Shown piece after piece: positions 39,520 through 49,560 of a stretch of DNA of 64,000 bases. The translations under genes were made by a program, and so were the position numbers. Source of the stretch: Salinimicrobium sp035607535 (GTDB taxonomy: Bacteria > Bacteroidota > Bacteroidia > Flavobacteriales > Flavobacteriaceae); contig NZ_JAYDZX010000002.1 in the NCBI RefSeq assembly GCF_035607535.1, forward strand, positions 434,001 to 498,000, in the 5' to 3' direction. A model generated the notes under the pieces. The model did no database searches and was not told the origin of the DNA. It saw only the letters and a program-made list of their open reading frames with translations. Each line of letters begins with the position of its first letter. Positions within the stretch are counted from its first letter, which is position 1.

Positions 39520-42063
39520 ATGGCAAAGAATTTAGTGATCGTGGAGTCCCCTGCTAAGGCAAAGACCATCGAAAAATTTCTGGGCAAAGATTTTACCGTT
39601 GCTTCGAGTTTTGGTCATATTGCCGATCTACCTACAAAAGAACTTGGGGTGGATACCGAGGGGGATTTTACTCCTAAATATATAGTATCTAAAGATAAGC
39701 GGGAGGTAGTCAAAAAACTTAAAGGCCTGGCCAAGAATGCCGAAATGGTTTGGCTGGCCAGTGATGAGGACCGGGAGGGAGAAGCAATTGCATGGCACCT
39801 GGCCGAAGAGCTGGACCTCGATAAGGACAAGACGAAGAGGATCGTTTTTCACGAGATCACGAAATCAGCTATCCTTAAAGCTATTGAGAATCCGCGTGGA
39901 ATCAACTACAATCTGGTAAATGCACAGCAGGCGCGCCGGGTTTTGGACAGGTTGGTAGGATACGAACTCTCTCCGGTGCTATGGAGAAAAGTAAAAGGCG
40001 GACTTTCAGCCGGACGGGTGCAGTCGGTTTCTGTGAGATTGATAGTGGAGCGGGAGCGGGAAATCCAGAATTTCAAGCCTGAAGCTTCATATAGAATAGA
40101 TGCTGAATTTACTACGGAAGAAGGAAAGGTCTTTAAGGCAAAACTTCCGAAGAACTTTGATACAAAAGCTGAAGCTGAACAGTTCCTTTCAAACAACCTG
40201 GGAGCGAATTACAAAGTAGCCGACCTTTCAACAAAACCGGCAAAGAAATCTCCGGCGCCACCATTTACAACATCAACACTTCAGCAGGAAGCAGCTCGAA
40301 AATTGTATTTTTCAGTAAGTAAGACCATGACCATGGCCCAGCGTCTCTATGAGGCCGGGCATATTACTTATATGAGGACCGATAGTGTGAACCTTTCTGA
40401 TGACGCAAGAAAGGGTGCCAAAAAAGAGATTTTGGAAGCCTATGGTGAAAAGTATAGTAAGACCCGCCAATTTAAAGGTAAGAGCAAAGGGGCGCAGGAA
40501 GCTCACGAAGCTATTAGGCCTACGAATTTTGCCGCACACAGTGTGCGGGCCGATCGCGATGAACAGCGGTTGTATGAATTGATCTGGAAAAGAGCTATCG
40601 CTTCTCAAATGAGTGAAGCGCAACTGGAAAGAACCAATGTGAAAATTGAGGCCGATAAGCACGACAAGCATTTTACGGCCAATGGTGAGGTTCTGAAATT
40701 TGATGGATTCCTGAAAGTCTATCTCGAAGGAAGGGATGATGAAGATGAGGAAGTGCAGGAGCAGGAAGGAATGCTGCCTGCGCTGAGGGTGAATGAGAAG
40801 CTTGAGAATAATTACATAACCGCAACAGAAAGGTTTACCAGGCCACCTTATCGCTATACTGAAGCTTCTTTGGTAAAGAAGCTAGAGGAGCTGGGAATTG
40901 GCCGTCCTTCTACATACGCGCCAACAATTTCCACTATTCAGAACAGAAATTATATCGAAAAAGGATCTGTTGAGGGGACCGAAAGAAAATATGTGCAGCT
41001 TACATTGAGCGGACAGAAGATAAAAGAGAAAGAGCTTACAGAAACTGTGGGCAGTGATAAAGGAAAACTTGTTCCCACCGACGTGGGAATGGTGGTGAAC
41101 GATTTCCTGGTAAATCACTTTTCAAGTATCCTGGATTATAATTTCACTGCCAAAGTAGAGCAGGATTTCGATGATATTGCTGAAGGGAACGAGGAGTGGA
41201 CCAAGATGATGAAGGATTTTTACAATGATTTTCATCCCCACGTTAAAGATGTTGCCGAAAATGCCGACAGAGAAGTAGGGGAGCGCATACTGGGAACAGA
41301 TCCTGATACGGGAAAACCGGTGAGTGTGCGCTTAGGTAAATTTGGACCTATGGTACAAATGGGTTCTGTCGAAGATGAGGAAAAACCAAAATTTGCCAGC
41401 CTGTCGCCAGATCAGAGTTTGGATTCAGTCACTTTTGAAGAGGCTATGGAGCTGTTCAAGCTTCCGAAGGAACTTGGAGAATACAAAGGAGAAAAAGTTG
41501 AAGTGAACAACGGGCGTTTTGGTCCCTATGTTCGCTTCGGAAAGAAATTCGTTTCCCTGGAAAAAGGGGAGGATCCTATTGAAGTAACCATGGAGCGGGC
41601 GCTGGAGCTGATAAAGGAAAAGGAAAAAGCCGATGCTCCAATCTATGAATATAAAGGACTTCCGGTACAAAAAGGAGTAGGTCGTTTTGGACCTTTCCTT
41701 AAGTGGAATGACATGTTCATCAATGTCAATAAAAAGTATGACTTCGACAATCTTTCCGCAGAAGATATTGAAGAGCTCATCGAAGATAAGATCAAAAAAG
41801 AGCGGGAAAAGGTGATCCATCATTGGAAAGATGAAGGTATTAAAGTAGAGAAGGCTAGATGGGGTCGCTCCAATATTATTAAAGGAAAGACCAAGGTGGA
41901 ATTGCCTAAAACTGTTGACGCAGCCAAGCTTACTCTGGAGGAGGTAAAGGATATCTTAGATAAGAAAGCTCCAAAGAAAAAAGCTGCCAAAAAAACAACC
42001 GGCACTAAAAAGACTGCTGCCAGGAAGACGACCGGAAAAAAAACTGCCCCGAAAAAGAAATAA
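39520..42063 (+). CDS. topA: DNA topoisomerase I (type IA)
   Basis: 847 residues. Toprim domain: LVIVESPAKAKTIEKFLG and DEDREGEAIAWHLAEEL. Catalytic Tyr in AGHITYMRTDSVNLS, and SAGRVQSVSVRLIVERERE. The C-terminus has several repeats typical for Bacteroidota topA (GRFGPYVRFGKKFVSL, GRFGPFLKWNDMFINV) and a Lys/Ala/Thr-rich tail (KKAAKKTTGTKKTAARKTT). It relaxes negative supercoils by a single-strand passage. The tail probably aids nonspecific DNA binding. The arginase-like gene starts four bases after its stop. Confidence 0.96.
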   Translation: MAKNLVIVESPAKAKTIEKFLGKDFTVASSFGHIADLPTKELGVDTEGDFTPKYIVSKDKREVVKKLKGLAKNAEMVWLASDEDREGEAIAWHLAEELDLDKDKTKRIVFHEITKSAILKAIENPRGINYNLVNAQQARRVLDRLVGYELSPVLWRKVKGGLSAGRVQSVSVRLIVEREREIQNFKPEASYRIDAEFTTEEGKVFKAKLPKNFDTKAEAEQFLSNNLGANYKVADLSTKPAKKSPAPPFTTSTLQQEAARKLYFSVSKTMTMAQRLYEAGHITYMRTDSVNLSDDARKGAKKEILEAYGEKYSKTRQFKGKSKGAQEAHEAIRPTNFAAHSVRADRDEQRLYELIWKRAIASQMSEAQLERTNVKIEADKHDKHFTANGEVLKFDGFLKVYLEGRDDEDEEVQEQEGMLPALRVNEKLENNYITATERFTRPPYRYTEASLVKKLEELGIGRPSTYAPTISTIQNRNYIEKGSVEGTERKYVQLTLSGQKIKEKELTETVGSDKGKLVPTDVGMVVNDFLVNHFSSILDYNFTAKVEQDFDDIAEGNEEWTKMMKDFYNDFHPHVKDVAENADREVGERILGTDPDTGKPVSVRLGKFGPMVQMGSVEDEEKPKFASLSPDQSLDSVTFEEAMELFKLPKELGEYKGEKVEVNNGRFGPYVRFGKKFVSLEKGEDPIEVTMERALELIKEKEKADAPIYEYKGLPVQKGVGRFGPFLKWNDMFINVNKKYDFDNLSAEDIEELIEDKIKKEREKVIHHWKDEGIKVEKARWGRSNIIKGKTKVELPKTVDAAKLTLEEVKDILDKKAPKKKAAKKTTGTKKTAARKTTGKKTAPKKK

Positions 42064-42066
42064 CCT

Positions 42067-43221
42067 ATGGAATTGGATTTTTTCACGCCGGTGAAGGAAG
42101 ACCTTCTGGTGACTGATTCCGGCAAGCTGGGATCTTCATTGAAAATTCATCTTGAGAATAAAGCTTTTCCAGATCTGGAAGGGGTGAAAATCGCCTTTTT
42201 TGGAGTCCTTGAAGACCGGCTTAATGAGGAGAGAAATGGGGAGCCATTTGATTTTAATGGCATCCGCAGAGAATTATACAACCTTTATCCCGGGAACTGG
42301 CACCTCCAAATGGCCGATCTTGGAGATATTCAGAGAGGAGAGACTGTTGAAGATACATTTTTCGCGGTACAGTCGGCGGTAAATTCATGTCTTAAAAAAG
42401 GGATTATACCGGTTCTTTTGGGTGGCAGTGAAGATATAGTCTATGCTCAATACAGGGCCTATGATGGAGTGGAGCAGATGGTGAACCTGGTGAATATCGA
42501 TTCCAGGTTTGACCTCGGTGATGCCGATAAGCCCATAAGTAACCGGTCTTATGTTGGTAGCATCGTGGTGACAAAGCCTTATAATCTTTTTAATTATTCT
42601 AACCTGGGCTATCAAACTTATTTCAATTCTCAGGATGAAATTGAGTTAATGGACAGATTGTTCTTTGATGCATACAGGCTGGGAGAGGTTACAGGAGATA
42701 TTACTGTAGTAGAGCCGGTGATGAGAGATGCTAATTTGGTTGGGCTCGACCTGGGGGCGGTGAGTGGAGGTGCTTTAGGCAATTATAGAATGAGATCCCC
42801 GAATGGATTTGATGGAAGAGAGATCTGTGCTTTGGCTCGTTATGCGGGTATAAGTGATAAGGTTTCCTCATTTGGGGTCTACGAATATTCTTCTGAATTT
42901 AACTTTCCGGCATCTAATATGCTGGTGGCTCAAATTCTTTGGTATTTTGTTGAGGGCGTAAATTTTAGGAAGAATGAAAATACTATTTCCGCAAAAAAAG
43001 AGTTTATAAGATATCAGGTCCCAATTGAAGAGGAAGTGCTGGTATTTTATAAAAGCCCCGTTAGCGGTCGCTGGTGGATAGAAATTCCTTTTATTTCACC
43101 TTCGAATAATAAACTAAAAAGACACACGTTATTACCTTGCACGCAAGGAGATTATCTCGATGCCTGTAATCAAATCATCCCGGAGAGGTGGTATAAAACG
43201 AAAAGGAAAAACGAAATTTAA
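42067..43221 (+). CDS. Arginase/formimidoylglutamase-like protein, metal ligands mostly lost
   Basis: 384 residues with the ureohydrolase fold pattern: PVLLGGSEDIVYAQY, NLVNIDSRFDLGD, VGLDLGAVSGGALGN and EICALARYAGIS. The three motifs that bind the two Mn ions in arginases are altered: GGDHS reads GGSED, DAHxD reads IDSRFD and DxD reads DLG. So hydrolysis of arginine or formiminoglutamate is doubtful. The gene lies between topA (3 bp) and gldK (112 bp). A similar gene precedes gldK in other gliding Flavobacteria, so a link to the gliding/type IX apparatus is possible. Alternatively it is a housekeeping protein kept next to topA. Confidence 0.75.
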   Translation: MELDFFTPVKEDLLVTDSGKLGSSLKIHLENKAFPDLEGVKIAFFGVLEDRLNEERNGEPFDFNGIRRELYNLYPGNWHLQMADLGDIQRGETVEDTFFAVQSAVNSCLKKGIIPVLLGGSEDIVYAQYRAYDGVEQMVNLVNIDSRFDLGDADKPISNRSYVGSIVVTKPYNLFNYSNLGYQTYFNSQDEIELMDRLFFDAYRLGEVTGDITVVEPVMRDANLVGLDLGAVSGGALGNYRMRSPNGFDGREICALARYAGISDKVSSFGVYEYSSEFNFPASNMLVAQILWYFVEGVNFRKNENTISAKKEFIRYQVPIEEEVLVFYKSPVSGRWWIEIPFISPSNNKLKRHTLLPCTQGDYLDACNQIIPERWYKTKRKNEI

Positions 43222-43333
43222 CGATATAAACATCTGTAGCTCCGTGCATTTTGCCTAATAAAATTGTTTATTAGAAAATAAATAAATAGGTTTACTGCCT
43301 TGAAGCTATTATGTCCTAACTTTGAGAGATATT

Positions 43334-44689
43334 ATGAGGAAACTTTTTTCGCTTATTGCTGTAATTTCTGTTTTGGCCTCTTGTGGCCGCGGTGATCAAG
43401 GGCAATTGGTAGGTGCGCAGGGAAAAAAATGGCATCCCGAGAAGCCTTTGGGAATGACATTGATCCCGGGTGGGGCATTCATCATGGGTAAGAGTGATGA
43501 TGACATCGCCGGCCTAAACAATGCGCCTCCAAAAACGGTTACTGTACGCTCCTTTTACATGGACGAGACCGAAATAACCAATGCGGAGTACCGTCAATTC
43601 GTGAACTGGGTAAAAGATTCAGTTACACGAATGAAGCTTGCGATCTTTGCCGAAGAAATTGGTGAAACTCCGGGGACAGGAGGAATTGGCGAGTTTGCTT
43701 TTGCCGATACCGAAGAGGCTGATATGACTCCGTATGAGAAGTACATGTACGACAACTATTACAGCCTTGGTGGATACGAAGGCAGAAAGATCAACAAGAA
43801 TGTTGATGTAATTTGGGACACCCGTGATTACCCGGATGAATACTATGCAGAGGTTATGGATACCCTGTACATTCCTATTGAAGAAGCTTATAATGGGCAG
43901 CGTTCCTTTGACGTAAATCACTTGAAATTCCGTTACACCTGGATGGATGTGAGTTCTGCTGCCAGAGATGAACCCGGAAAGCGTGCCGACTATATCAGAA
44001 CCGAAGAAATAAAGATCTATCCCGATACTACTGTTTGGATCAAGGATTTTAATTACAGTTACAACGAGCCAATGCACAATGACTACTTTTGGCATGATGC
44101 ATATGGCGATTATCCTGTGGTGGGAGTTTCCTGGAAACAGGCCCGTGCATTTGCACAGTGGCGAACCCTGTACCACAATGCATACAGAAAAGAAAGAGGT
44201 AAACACAATGTGAATTCCTATCGTTTGCCTACAGAGGCAGAATGGGAATACGCAGCTCGTGGAGGACTGGAATCTGCCAGCTATCCCTGGGGTGGACCTT
44301 ACACCAAGAATGACAGAGGCTGCTTTATGGCAAACTTTAAGCCTCTGAGAGGAGATTATGCGGCCGATCAGGCTTTATATACCGTTGAAGCAAAATCATA
44401 CGAACCCAACGACTACGGCCTGTACAATATGGCAGGAAATGTTGCTGAATGGGTTTTCTCTTCCTACGATCCTGCTTCATATGAGTATTCATCATCTATG
44501 AACCCGTCTGTTAATGATGAGGAGAACATGAAAAAAGTTGTTCGCGGTGGTTCATGGAAAGATGTTGCATACTTCCTTCAGGTAAGTTCCCGAGATTACG
44601 AATACGCAGATTCTGCCCGAAGCTATATTGGCTTTAGAACTGTGCAGGATTATTTGGGTACCGATCTTACCCTGAACCAGGCAAGATAA
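43334..44689 (+). CDS. gldK: Gliding motility lipoprotein GldK
   Basis: 451 residues from the ATG at 43334. Lipobox VLASCGRG gives an outer-membrane lipoprotein. The rest is a formylglycine-generating-enzyme (FGE/sulfatase-modifying) fold: MTLIPGGAFIMGKSDDD, FYMDETEITNAEYRQF, YRLPTEAEWEYAARGG and VVRGGSWKDVAYFLQVSSRD. The Cys pair used by true FGE is not seen. GldK forms the periplasmic ring of the type IX secretion system with GldN. First gene of gldKLMN; TAACTTTG just upstream (43317-43324) could be its promoter -7 box. Confidence 0.93.
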   Translation: MRKLFSLIAVISVLASCGRGDQGQLVGAQGKKWHPEKPLGMTLIPGGAFIMGKSDDDIAGLNNAPPKTVTVRSFYMDETEITNAEYRQFVNWVKDSVTRMKLAIFAEEIGETPGTGGIGEFAFADTEEADMTPYEKYMYDNYYSLGGYEGRKINKNVDVIWDTRDYPDEYYAEVMDTLYIPIEEAYNGQRSFDVNHLKFRYTWMDVSSAARDEPGKRADYIRTEEIKIYPDTTVWIKDFNYSYNEPMHNDYFWHDAYGDYPVVGVSWKQARAFAQWRTLYHNAYRKERGKHNVNSYRLPTEAEWEYAARGGLESASYPWGGPYTKNDRGCFMANFKPLRGDYAADQALYTVEAKSYEPNDYGLYNMAGNVAEWVFSSYDPASYEYSSSMNPSVNDEENMKKVVRGGSWKDVAYFLQVSSRDYEYADSARSYIGFRTVQDYLGTDLTLNQAR

Positions 44690-44747
44690 AAATTCCCTAT
44701 TTTCACACAATAACCTATTAAAAAAGAGAACTAAATTTTTATTTATT

Positions 44748-45395
44748 ATGGCACAATCAAAGTCAAGTAAGAAGTTAATGAACATGGTGTATGGTTTGGG
44801 TGCATCTGTAGTTATCCTTGGAGCACTATTTAAGATCATGCACTGGCCTTACGGTAACCTTATGCTAATCATAGGTCTAATTGTAGAAGCAATTGTATTT
44901 GCTGTTTCTGCATTCGAGCCTGTAGACGATGAAGTCGACTGGTCTCTGGTATATCCTGAACTTGCCGGGGGTGAGGCAACTGCCCGTAACAACAACCAGG
45001 CACTTGTGACCGATCAGGAGACTGAGGGGATGCTTTCCCGAAAACTTGACGATATACTTCGTGAGGCTAAGATCGATGCCAGTCTTATGAGCAGCCTTGG
45101 AGAAAGTATTAGAAATTTTGAAGGTGCCGCAAAACATATTACTCCTACTGTAGATGCTATGGCTTCTCAAAAGAAGTATAGCGAAGAGATGAGCCTTGCT
45201 GCAAACCAACTTGAGTCTTTGAACAGTATCTATAAAGTACAGGTGGAATCTGCTTCACGCCAGGCCGAAGTGAATGACGCAGTTGCTGAAAATGCCCACA
45301 GATTGAACGAGCAAATGGAATCATTGGCTTCAAATCTTTCTTCTTTGAACAATGTCTATGGAGGAATGCTATCTGCGATGCACGTGAAGGCGTAA
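44748..45395 (+). CDS. gldL: Gliding motility protein GldL
   Basis: 215 residues. Two membrane segments near the N-terminus (MVYGLGASVVILGALFKIMHW and NLMLIIGLIVEAIVFAVSAF) are followed by a cytoplasmic helical region (IRNFEGAAKHITPTVDAMAS, ANQLESLNSIYKVQVESASR). The Lys/Glu in the first hairpin may handle protons. GldL and GldM form the rotary motor in the inner membrane that drives gliding and type IX secretion. 57 bp after gldK and 33 bp before gldM. Confidence 0.95.
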   Translation: MAQSKSSKKLMNMVYGLGASVVILGALFKIMHWPYGNLMLIIGLIVEAIVFAVSAFEPVDDEVDWSLVYPELAGGEATARNNNQALVTDQETEGMLSRKLDDILREAKIDASLMSSLGESIRNFEGAAKHITPTVDAMASQKKYSEEMSLAANQLESLNSIYKVQVESASRQAEVNDAVAENAHRLNEQMESLASNLSSLNNVYGGMLSAMHVKA

Positions 45396-45428
45396 TTAAT
45401 TATTTTAAGAACAAACTAAAAATAGAGA

Positions 45429-46973
45429 ATGGCGTCTGGAAAACAATCACCAAGACAGAAGATGATCAACCTGATGTATCTGGTTTTCATCGCAATGATG
45501 GCTCTAAACATGTCAAAAGAAGTACTTACTGCTTTTGGGATGATCAACGAAAGTTTAGCCGAATCAAATGCCTCTGTTACTGAAAGAAATATCGCTGCTA
45601 TGGCAGGGTTGGCGACAAAAGCTGAGGAACAACCGGTTAAATATGTGCCACTAAAAGAAAAAGCTGAACAAATTCACACCCTTACTACCAATTTTACTAC
45701 CTATATAGATAACCTTAAAGAAAAAGCTCTTGAGGATATAGAAGGAGAAGAGCGGCAGGATTATGAAGCTATGGATCAATCTGCGAAACTTGATGAATAT
45801 CTTTTTTCAAGTGGGCAGCCAAGCGAGGCAGGGAAAGAATTTCTTGCTGAAATTGAAAAATACAGGGAAGGAGTTGCCGGAATTTTAGATGAAGGTTTCT
45901 CCCAGATCGCTGCTGAAGTTCGAAGAGAATTTAGCACCGAACCTATAGTTGACGGTGAAGGTGTGAAGAGACCATGGTTGTCTTATAACTTTGAAGGTTT
46001 CCCCCTAATTGCATCTATTACAAAATTGACCCAGATGCAGGGAGATGCTAAGTCTGCAGAGAATGATGCGCTTTCAGCAATGCTTTCGGGTCAACTTCAA
46101 AGCGATGTTTCCTTAACTAATTATGAGGCTATTGTAATTCCAGATAAGACTGCTTTCTTCAGTGGAGAGCAATTCTCCGGAAAAGTGGTATTAGGAAGGG
46201 TTGATCCATCCCTTCGTTTTGAGAACGTTGTCATCAATGGTAATGAAGTTGAATCTACACAAGCGGGACAGGTACAACTTAAGTTTCCTGCAGGAAATGT
46301 TGGCGAGCAGAAAATCACAGGTCAACTTCAGTTTAAAGAAGGAGATTCTATTGTAACTATTCCTGTTACCAGTTCCTATAGTGTAATTCCAAAGCCGAAT
46401 TCTGCTGTAATTTCAGCCGACAAAATGAACGTGGTATATCGTGGGGTTGCTAACCCTATGACCATCTCAATACCTGGAGTTGGTAATGTTTCGGCAAATG
46501 CACCGGGTCTTAGATCTGCGGGTGGCGCCGGTAATTACATCATGGATGTAACTACATTACAGGCTCGTGAAGTGACCATTAACGTTAGTGGTGAGCTTCC
46601 CGGAGGAGAGAGAGTAAGTGACAGCAAAACATTTAGAGTACGTGATATTCCAAGACCTGTTGGAACTGTAAGAGGTGAATCTGGAACTGTGAGAATGCAG
46701 CGTCAAAACCTTGAAATTTCAACAATCGGTGCTGCTTTGCCCGACTTTGAATTTGATGTTGATCTAAGGGTGACAGGATTTAAATTCCGTGTTCCCGGGC
46801 AACCTACAATTCAGGTGAGAGGTCAAAAGCTTGACCAGAGTGCTATTGGGGCTCTTAGAAGAGCAGGAAGAGGAGAGACTATCCAGATCTTTGATGTGGA
46901 GGCTCAACTTGCAGGTAACTCTGGTTACAAGTTAAAGCAGGTATCTCCGGTGCTGGTTGAATTAACAAATTAA
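45429..46973 (+). CDS. gldM: Gliding motility protein GldM
   Basis: 514 residues. One N-terminal membrane segment (MINLMYLVFIAMMALNMSKEV) passes into a long periplasmic part with four domains: a helical bundle (about 30-220), then beta domains (VSLTNYEAIVIPDKTAFFSG, NSAVISADKMNVVYRGVANP, DFEFDVDLRVTGFKFRVPGQ). GldM spans from the GldL motor to the GldKN ring. Starts MASGKQSPRQKMIN, the usual family start. Confidence 0.96.
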   Translation: MASGKQSPRQKMINLMYLVFIAMMALNMSKEVLTAFGMINESLAESNASVTERNIAAMAGLATKAEEQPVKYVPLKEKAEQIHTLTTNFTTYIDNLKEKALEDIEGEERQDYEAMDQSAKLDEYLFSSGQPSEAGKEFLAEIEKYREGVAGILDEGFSQIAAEVRREFSTEPIVDGEGVKRPWLSYNFEGFPLIASITKLTQMQGDAKSAENDALSAMLSGQLQSDVSLTNYEAIVIPDKTAFFSGEQFSGKVVLGRVDPSLRFENVVINGNEVESTQAGQVQLKFPAGNVGEQKITGQLQFKEGDSIVTIPVTSSYSVIPKPNSAVISADKMNVVYRGVANPMTISIPGVGNVSANAPGLRSAGGAGNYIMDVTTLQAREVTINVSGELPGGERVSDSKTFRVRDIPRPVGTVRGESGTVRMQRQNLEISTIGAALPDFEFDVDLRVTGFKFRVPGQPTIQVRGQKLDQSAIGALRRAGRGETIQIFDVEAQLAGNSGYKLKQVSPVLVELTN

Positions 46974-46983
46974 AATATTGAAC

Positions 46984-47877
46984 ATGAACTGGAACCAATT
47001 TTTGTTAGGATTATGTGGATTGTTCGTTTCGGTGACGTCTTTTGGTCAAAGTAATTTATTAAATGCCAAGAGTCCCGATGAGATAGGTGCGCCAACCAGA
47101 GCCGAGCTTGCCTATGGAAAGAATGATCCTTTGGAATATGGATATGTGGATGACAGGGATGTACTGTGGGCAAAGACCACCTGGGAGATCATTGATCTCG
47201 ATGAAAGGGTGAACTTCCCTTTGTACTACCCAATAGATACTAATCAAATTGGTAGTTCAAGACGGTCTCTATATGACGTTCTGGTTGCCGGTATAAAAAG
47301 TGGAAAGATCAAGAACATCTATGCCGATTCTTACTTCAATGACAAACGTACGTTAAAGGATATTCAGGCTGCCCTGTCAAAAGTTGATACTACAGATCTT
47401 GGTATCGAGCAGTACAACGCAGGGGAGGAGATCGATCCTCAGTACATTAGCCGCAGGGACATCTCTTCTGCCGATATTGCTGAGTACCATATTCGCGGAT
47501 ACTGGTACTTTGATAAGCGCCAGGCCGAGTTAAAGTACAGACTTTTAGGAATTGCTCCTGTAGCACCCGATGTTAACTTTATTGATGAAGGTGGGGCTTC
47601 GGCTTTAGTTGAACTGTTCTGGGTATGGTTCCCGGGGGCTCGGGAAGTGCTTAATGAAGCTTATGCCTTTAATCCTGAAAATACGTCAAATCCTGTTTCC
47701 TTTGATCACTTGCTCAACGCAAGAAGGTTCAATGCTGTGATCTATGCAGAAGACAACGTGCAGGGTGACAGGCAGGTGGACGACTATATTAGCAATAATG
47801 CTTTTATGCAGTTACTGGAATCTGAGCGTATAAAGGAACAGATCAGGAATTTTGAACAGGATATGTGGAATTACTAG
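46984..47877 (+). CDS. gldN: Gliding motility protein GldN
   Basis: 297 residues from the ATG at 46984. Signal peptide ending near TSFGQ. The mature protein starts SNLLNAKSPDEIG and contains the family stretches YVDDRDVLWAKTTWEIIDLDER, NFPLYYP, RDISSADIAEYHIRGYWYFDK and YKEYWVWFPGAREVLNEAYAF-like text at FWVWFPGAREVLN. GldN partners with GldK in the type IX ring. It is the last gene of the operon and is followed by a strong terminator. Confidence 0.95.
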   Translation: MNWNQFLLGLCGLFVSVTSFGQSNLLNAKSPDEIGAPTRAELAYGKNDPLEYGYVDDRDVLWAKTTWEIIDLDERVNFPLYYPIDTNQIGSSRRSLYDVLVAGIKSGKIKNIYADSYFNDKRTLKDIQAALSKVDTTDLGIEQYNAGEEIDPQYISRRDISSADIAEYHIRGYWYFDKRQAELKYRLLGIAPVAPDVNFIDEGGASALVELFWVWFPGAREVLNEAYAFNPENTSNPVSFDHLLNARRFNAVIYAEDNVQGDRQVDDYISNNAFMQLLESERIKEQIRNFEQDMWNY

Positions 47878-47896
47878 TAACATCCTCATTATTATT

Positions 47897-47930
47897 TAAA
47901 CGCCTTTCTTTACCGGAAGGCGTTTTTTTT
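47897..47930 (+). terminator. Rho-independent terminator after gldN
   Basis: AACGCCTT, CTTTACCGG loop region, AAGGCGTT and eight T. Confidence 0.88.
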
Positions 47931-47947
47931 ATGCATAATTTTGCAGC

Positions 47948-49006
47948 ATGAAAGACTTTATAATCGTTGGGGCAGGCCTTAGCGGGGCCTGTCTTGCCTA
48001 CCGACTTGAAAAAGCGGGTAAATCCTTTGTCGTTTTTGATGATGAGAGCCAGGAAGCTTCCAAAGTAGCAGGAGGGTTTATGAATCCTGTCATTCTTAAG
48101 CGATTCACTCTGGCGTGGAAAGCCGATGAGCAACTCCATAAAGCTTATGAGTTTTACCGGGACATGGAACACCACCTTAAAAAGACCTTTTTGAGCCCGT
48201 TACAGGTCTTTAGGAGATTTTCTTCTATCGAGGAACAAAACAACTGGTTTGCTGCTGCCGATAAGCCGCGGCTTGCACCTTTTTTGGACACCACCCTTGT
48301 TCCGGTGGTGAATAAGAATATCCCCGGAAAATTTTCCTTCGGAAAAGTCCTGGGTACCTCCCGGATTGATCCCCGTTACCTGTTGGAATCCTATTCTGAA
48401 CATCTGGAGGCGAGAGGATGGATAAGAAAGGAAACCTTTGAGCACGATAAACTGGAACTGACTTCCGAAGGAGTTAAATACAAAGATTTACCTGCCAAAA
48501 AGGTCATATTTTGTGAAGGTTTTGGATTGCTGAAAAATCCGTTTTTCAATTATCTTCCGTTGAGAGGGAACAAAGGAGAGTACATAATCATAAAAGCTCC
48601 GGGCCTTGATCTGGAAGTTGGCGTAAAGTCCTCCATTTTCATTTTCCCGGCGGGAGGAGATCACTATGCGGTAGGTGCTACCTACAGCAATACAGATAAG
48701 ACGCCACATCCCACGAGGGCAGCACGTGAAGAACTGGTAGAGAAGCTTAGAGATCTTATTAAAATAGATTTTGAAGTTATTGATCAGGTAGCCGGGCTGC
48801 GACCTTCAACTATTGACCGAAGACCTTTGGTGGGGCAGCATCCGGAATATGAGAATCTCTACACCTGTAATGGATTTGGAAGTCGTGGCATCTTGATTGC
48901 CCCCACAATATCCGAGGAGCTTTTGCAAAACATCGAAGAAGGAAAACCTTTGGACCCGGAAACCGATATTTCCAGATTCACCAAAAAGTGGTTTAAACAG
49001 GCTTAA
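47948..49006 (+). CDS. FAD-dependent oxidoreductase (DAO family)
   Basis: 352 residues. N-terminal FAD motif FIIVGAGLSGACLAYRLEKAG, then VAGGFMNPVILKRF, and the C-terminal DAO pattern GLRPSTIDRRPLVGQHPEYENLYTCNGFGSRG. The middle LPLRGNKGEYIII is typical of the MnmC2/glycine oxidase-like branch. It probably oxidises an amine or amino acid in the cytoplasm; the substrate is not evident. Stands alone with its terminator region overlapping the convergent DUF983 gene by four bases. Confidence 0.87.
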   Translation: MKDFIIVGAGLSGACLAYRLEKAGKSFVVFDDESQEASKVAGGFMNPVILKRFTLAWKADEQLHKAYEFYRDMEHHLKKTFLSPLQVFRRFSSIEEQNNWFAAADKPRLAPFLDTTLVPVVNKNIPGKFSFGKVLGTSRIDPRYLLESYSEHLEARGWIRKETFEHDKLELTSEGVKYKDLPAKKVIFCEGFGLLKNPFFNYLPLRGNKGEYIIIKAPGLDLEVGVKSSIFIFPAGGDHYAVGATYSNTDKTPHPTRAAREELVEKLRDLIKIDFEVIDQVAGLRPSTIDRRPLVGQHPEYENLYTCNGFGSRGILIAPTISEELLQNIEEGKPLDPETDISRFTKKWFKQA

Positions 49007-49389
49007 CTTTTTGTCTTTTTCGGATCATAGGAAAAAAAGAAGTTGATCCAGATATTTCTGCTCCAACGTACAATGACCGGTAAAAAAATTACCAGGACGG
49101 TAACTATTGCAATGAAAGTACCAAGCAGAGAGAGATCAAACACCCAATAGGAGAGCACAAAGGCTGCTGTTGCAAATGCAATCCCCACAGCATAGCTTAC
49201 ATACATTGCTCCAAAGAAGAAGGAGGGTTCCATCTTATACTTGGTTCCGCAGTTAGAGCAGCGCTCATGCATATCGAATAGCCGGGAAATTTTGTATGGA
49301 TTGTGCTCTTTATACATGCTCTCTTCGTGGCACACGGGACAGGTTCCCGTGAAGATGCTATACAATTTACTGTTTTTCAAGAATTCCAT
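49003..49389 (-). CDS. DUF983 membrane protein with zinc-ribbon
   Basis: 128 residues from the ATG at 49389 (MEFLKNSKLYSI); the TTG upstream is not needed. A zinc ribbon, CPVCHEE and CSNCGTKYKMEPSFFFGAMY, precedes two membrane segments (YAVGIAFATAAFVLSYWVF and FIAIVTVLVIFLPVIV). This is the DUF983 layout. No function is established. It is convergent with the oxidoreductase gene, whose last four bases it overlaps. Confidence 0.88.
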   Translation of the reverse strand: MEFLKNSKLYSIFTGTCPVCHEESMYKEHNPYKISRLFDMHERCSNCGTKYKMEPSFFFGAMYVSYAVGIAFATAAFVLSYWVFDLSLLGTFIAIVTVLVIFLPVIVRWSRNIWINFFFSYDPKKTKS

Positions 49390-49560
49390 GAGATCCAATA
49401 ATACTTTCAAATTTAAACATCTTTTAAAAGCTGAAGTAAAAAGCCATCAATTTAATTAAGGTGATTGGAGCTTAAATCCTTTTAAATTAATCTGCTGCAT
49501 TGGAAAGCATTTTTTTTTACCCCGGAAAAATGAGCATCTTTGCAAAAATTTTGAGAGAGC

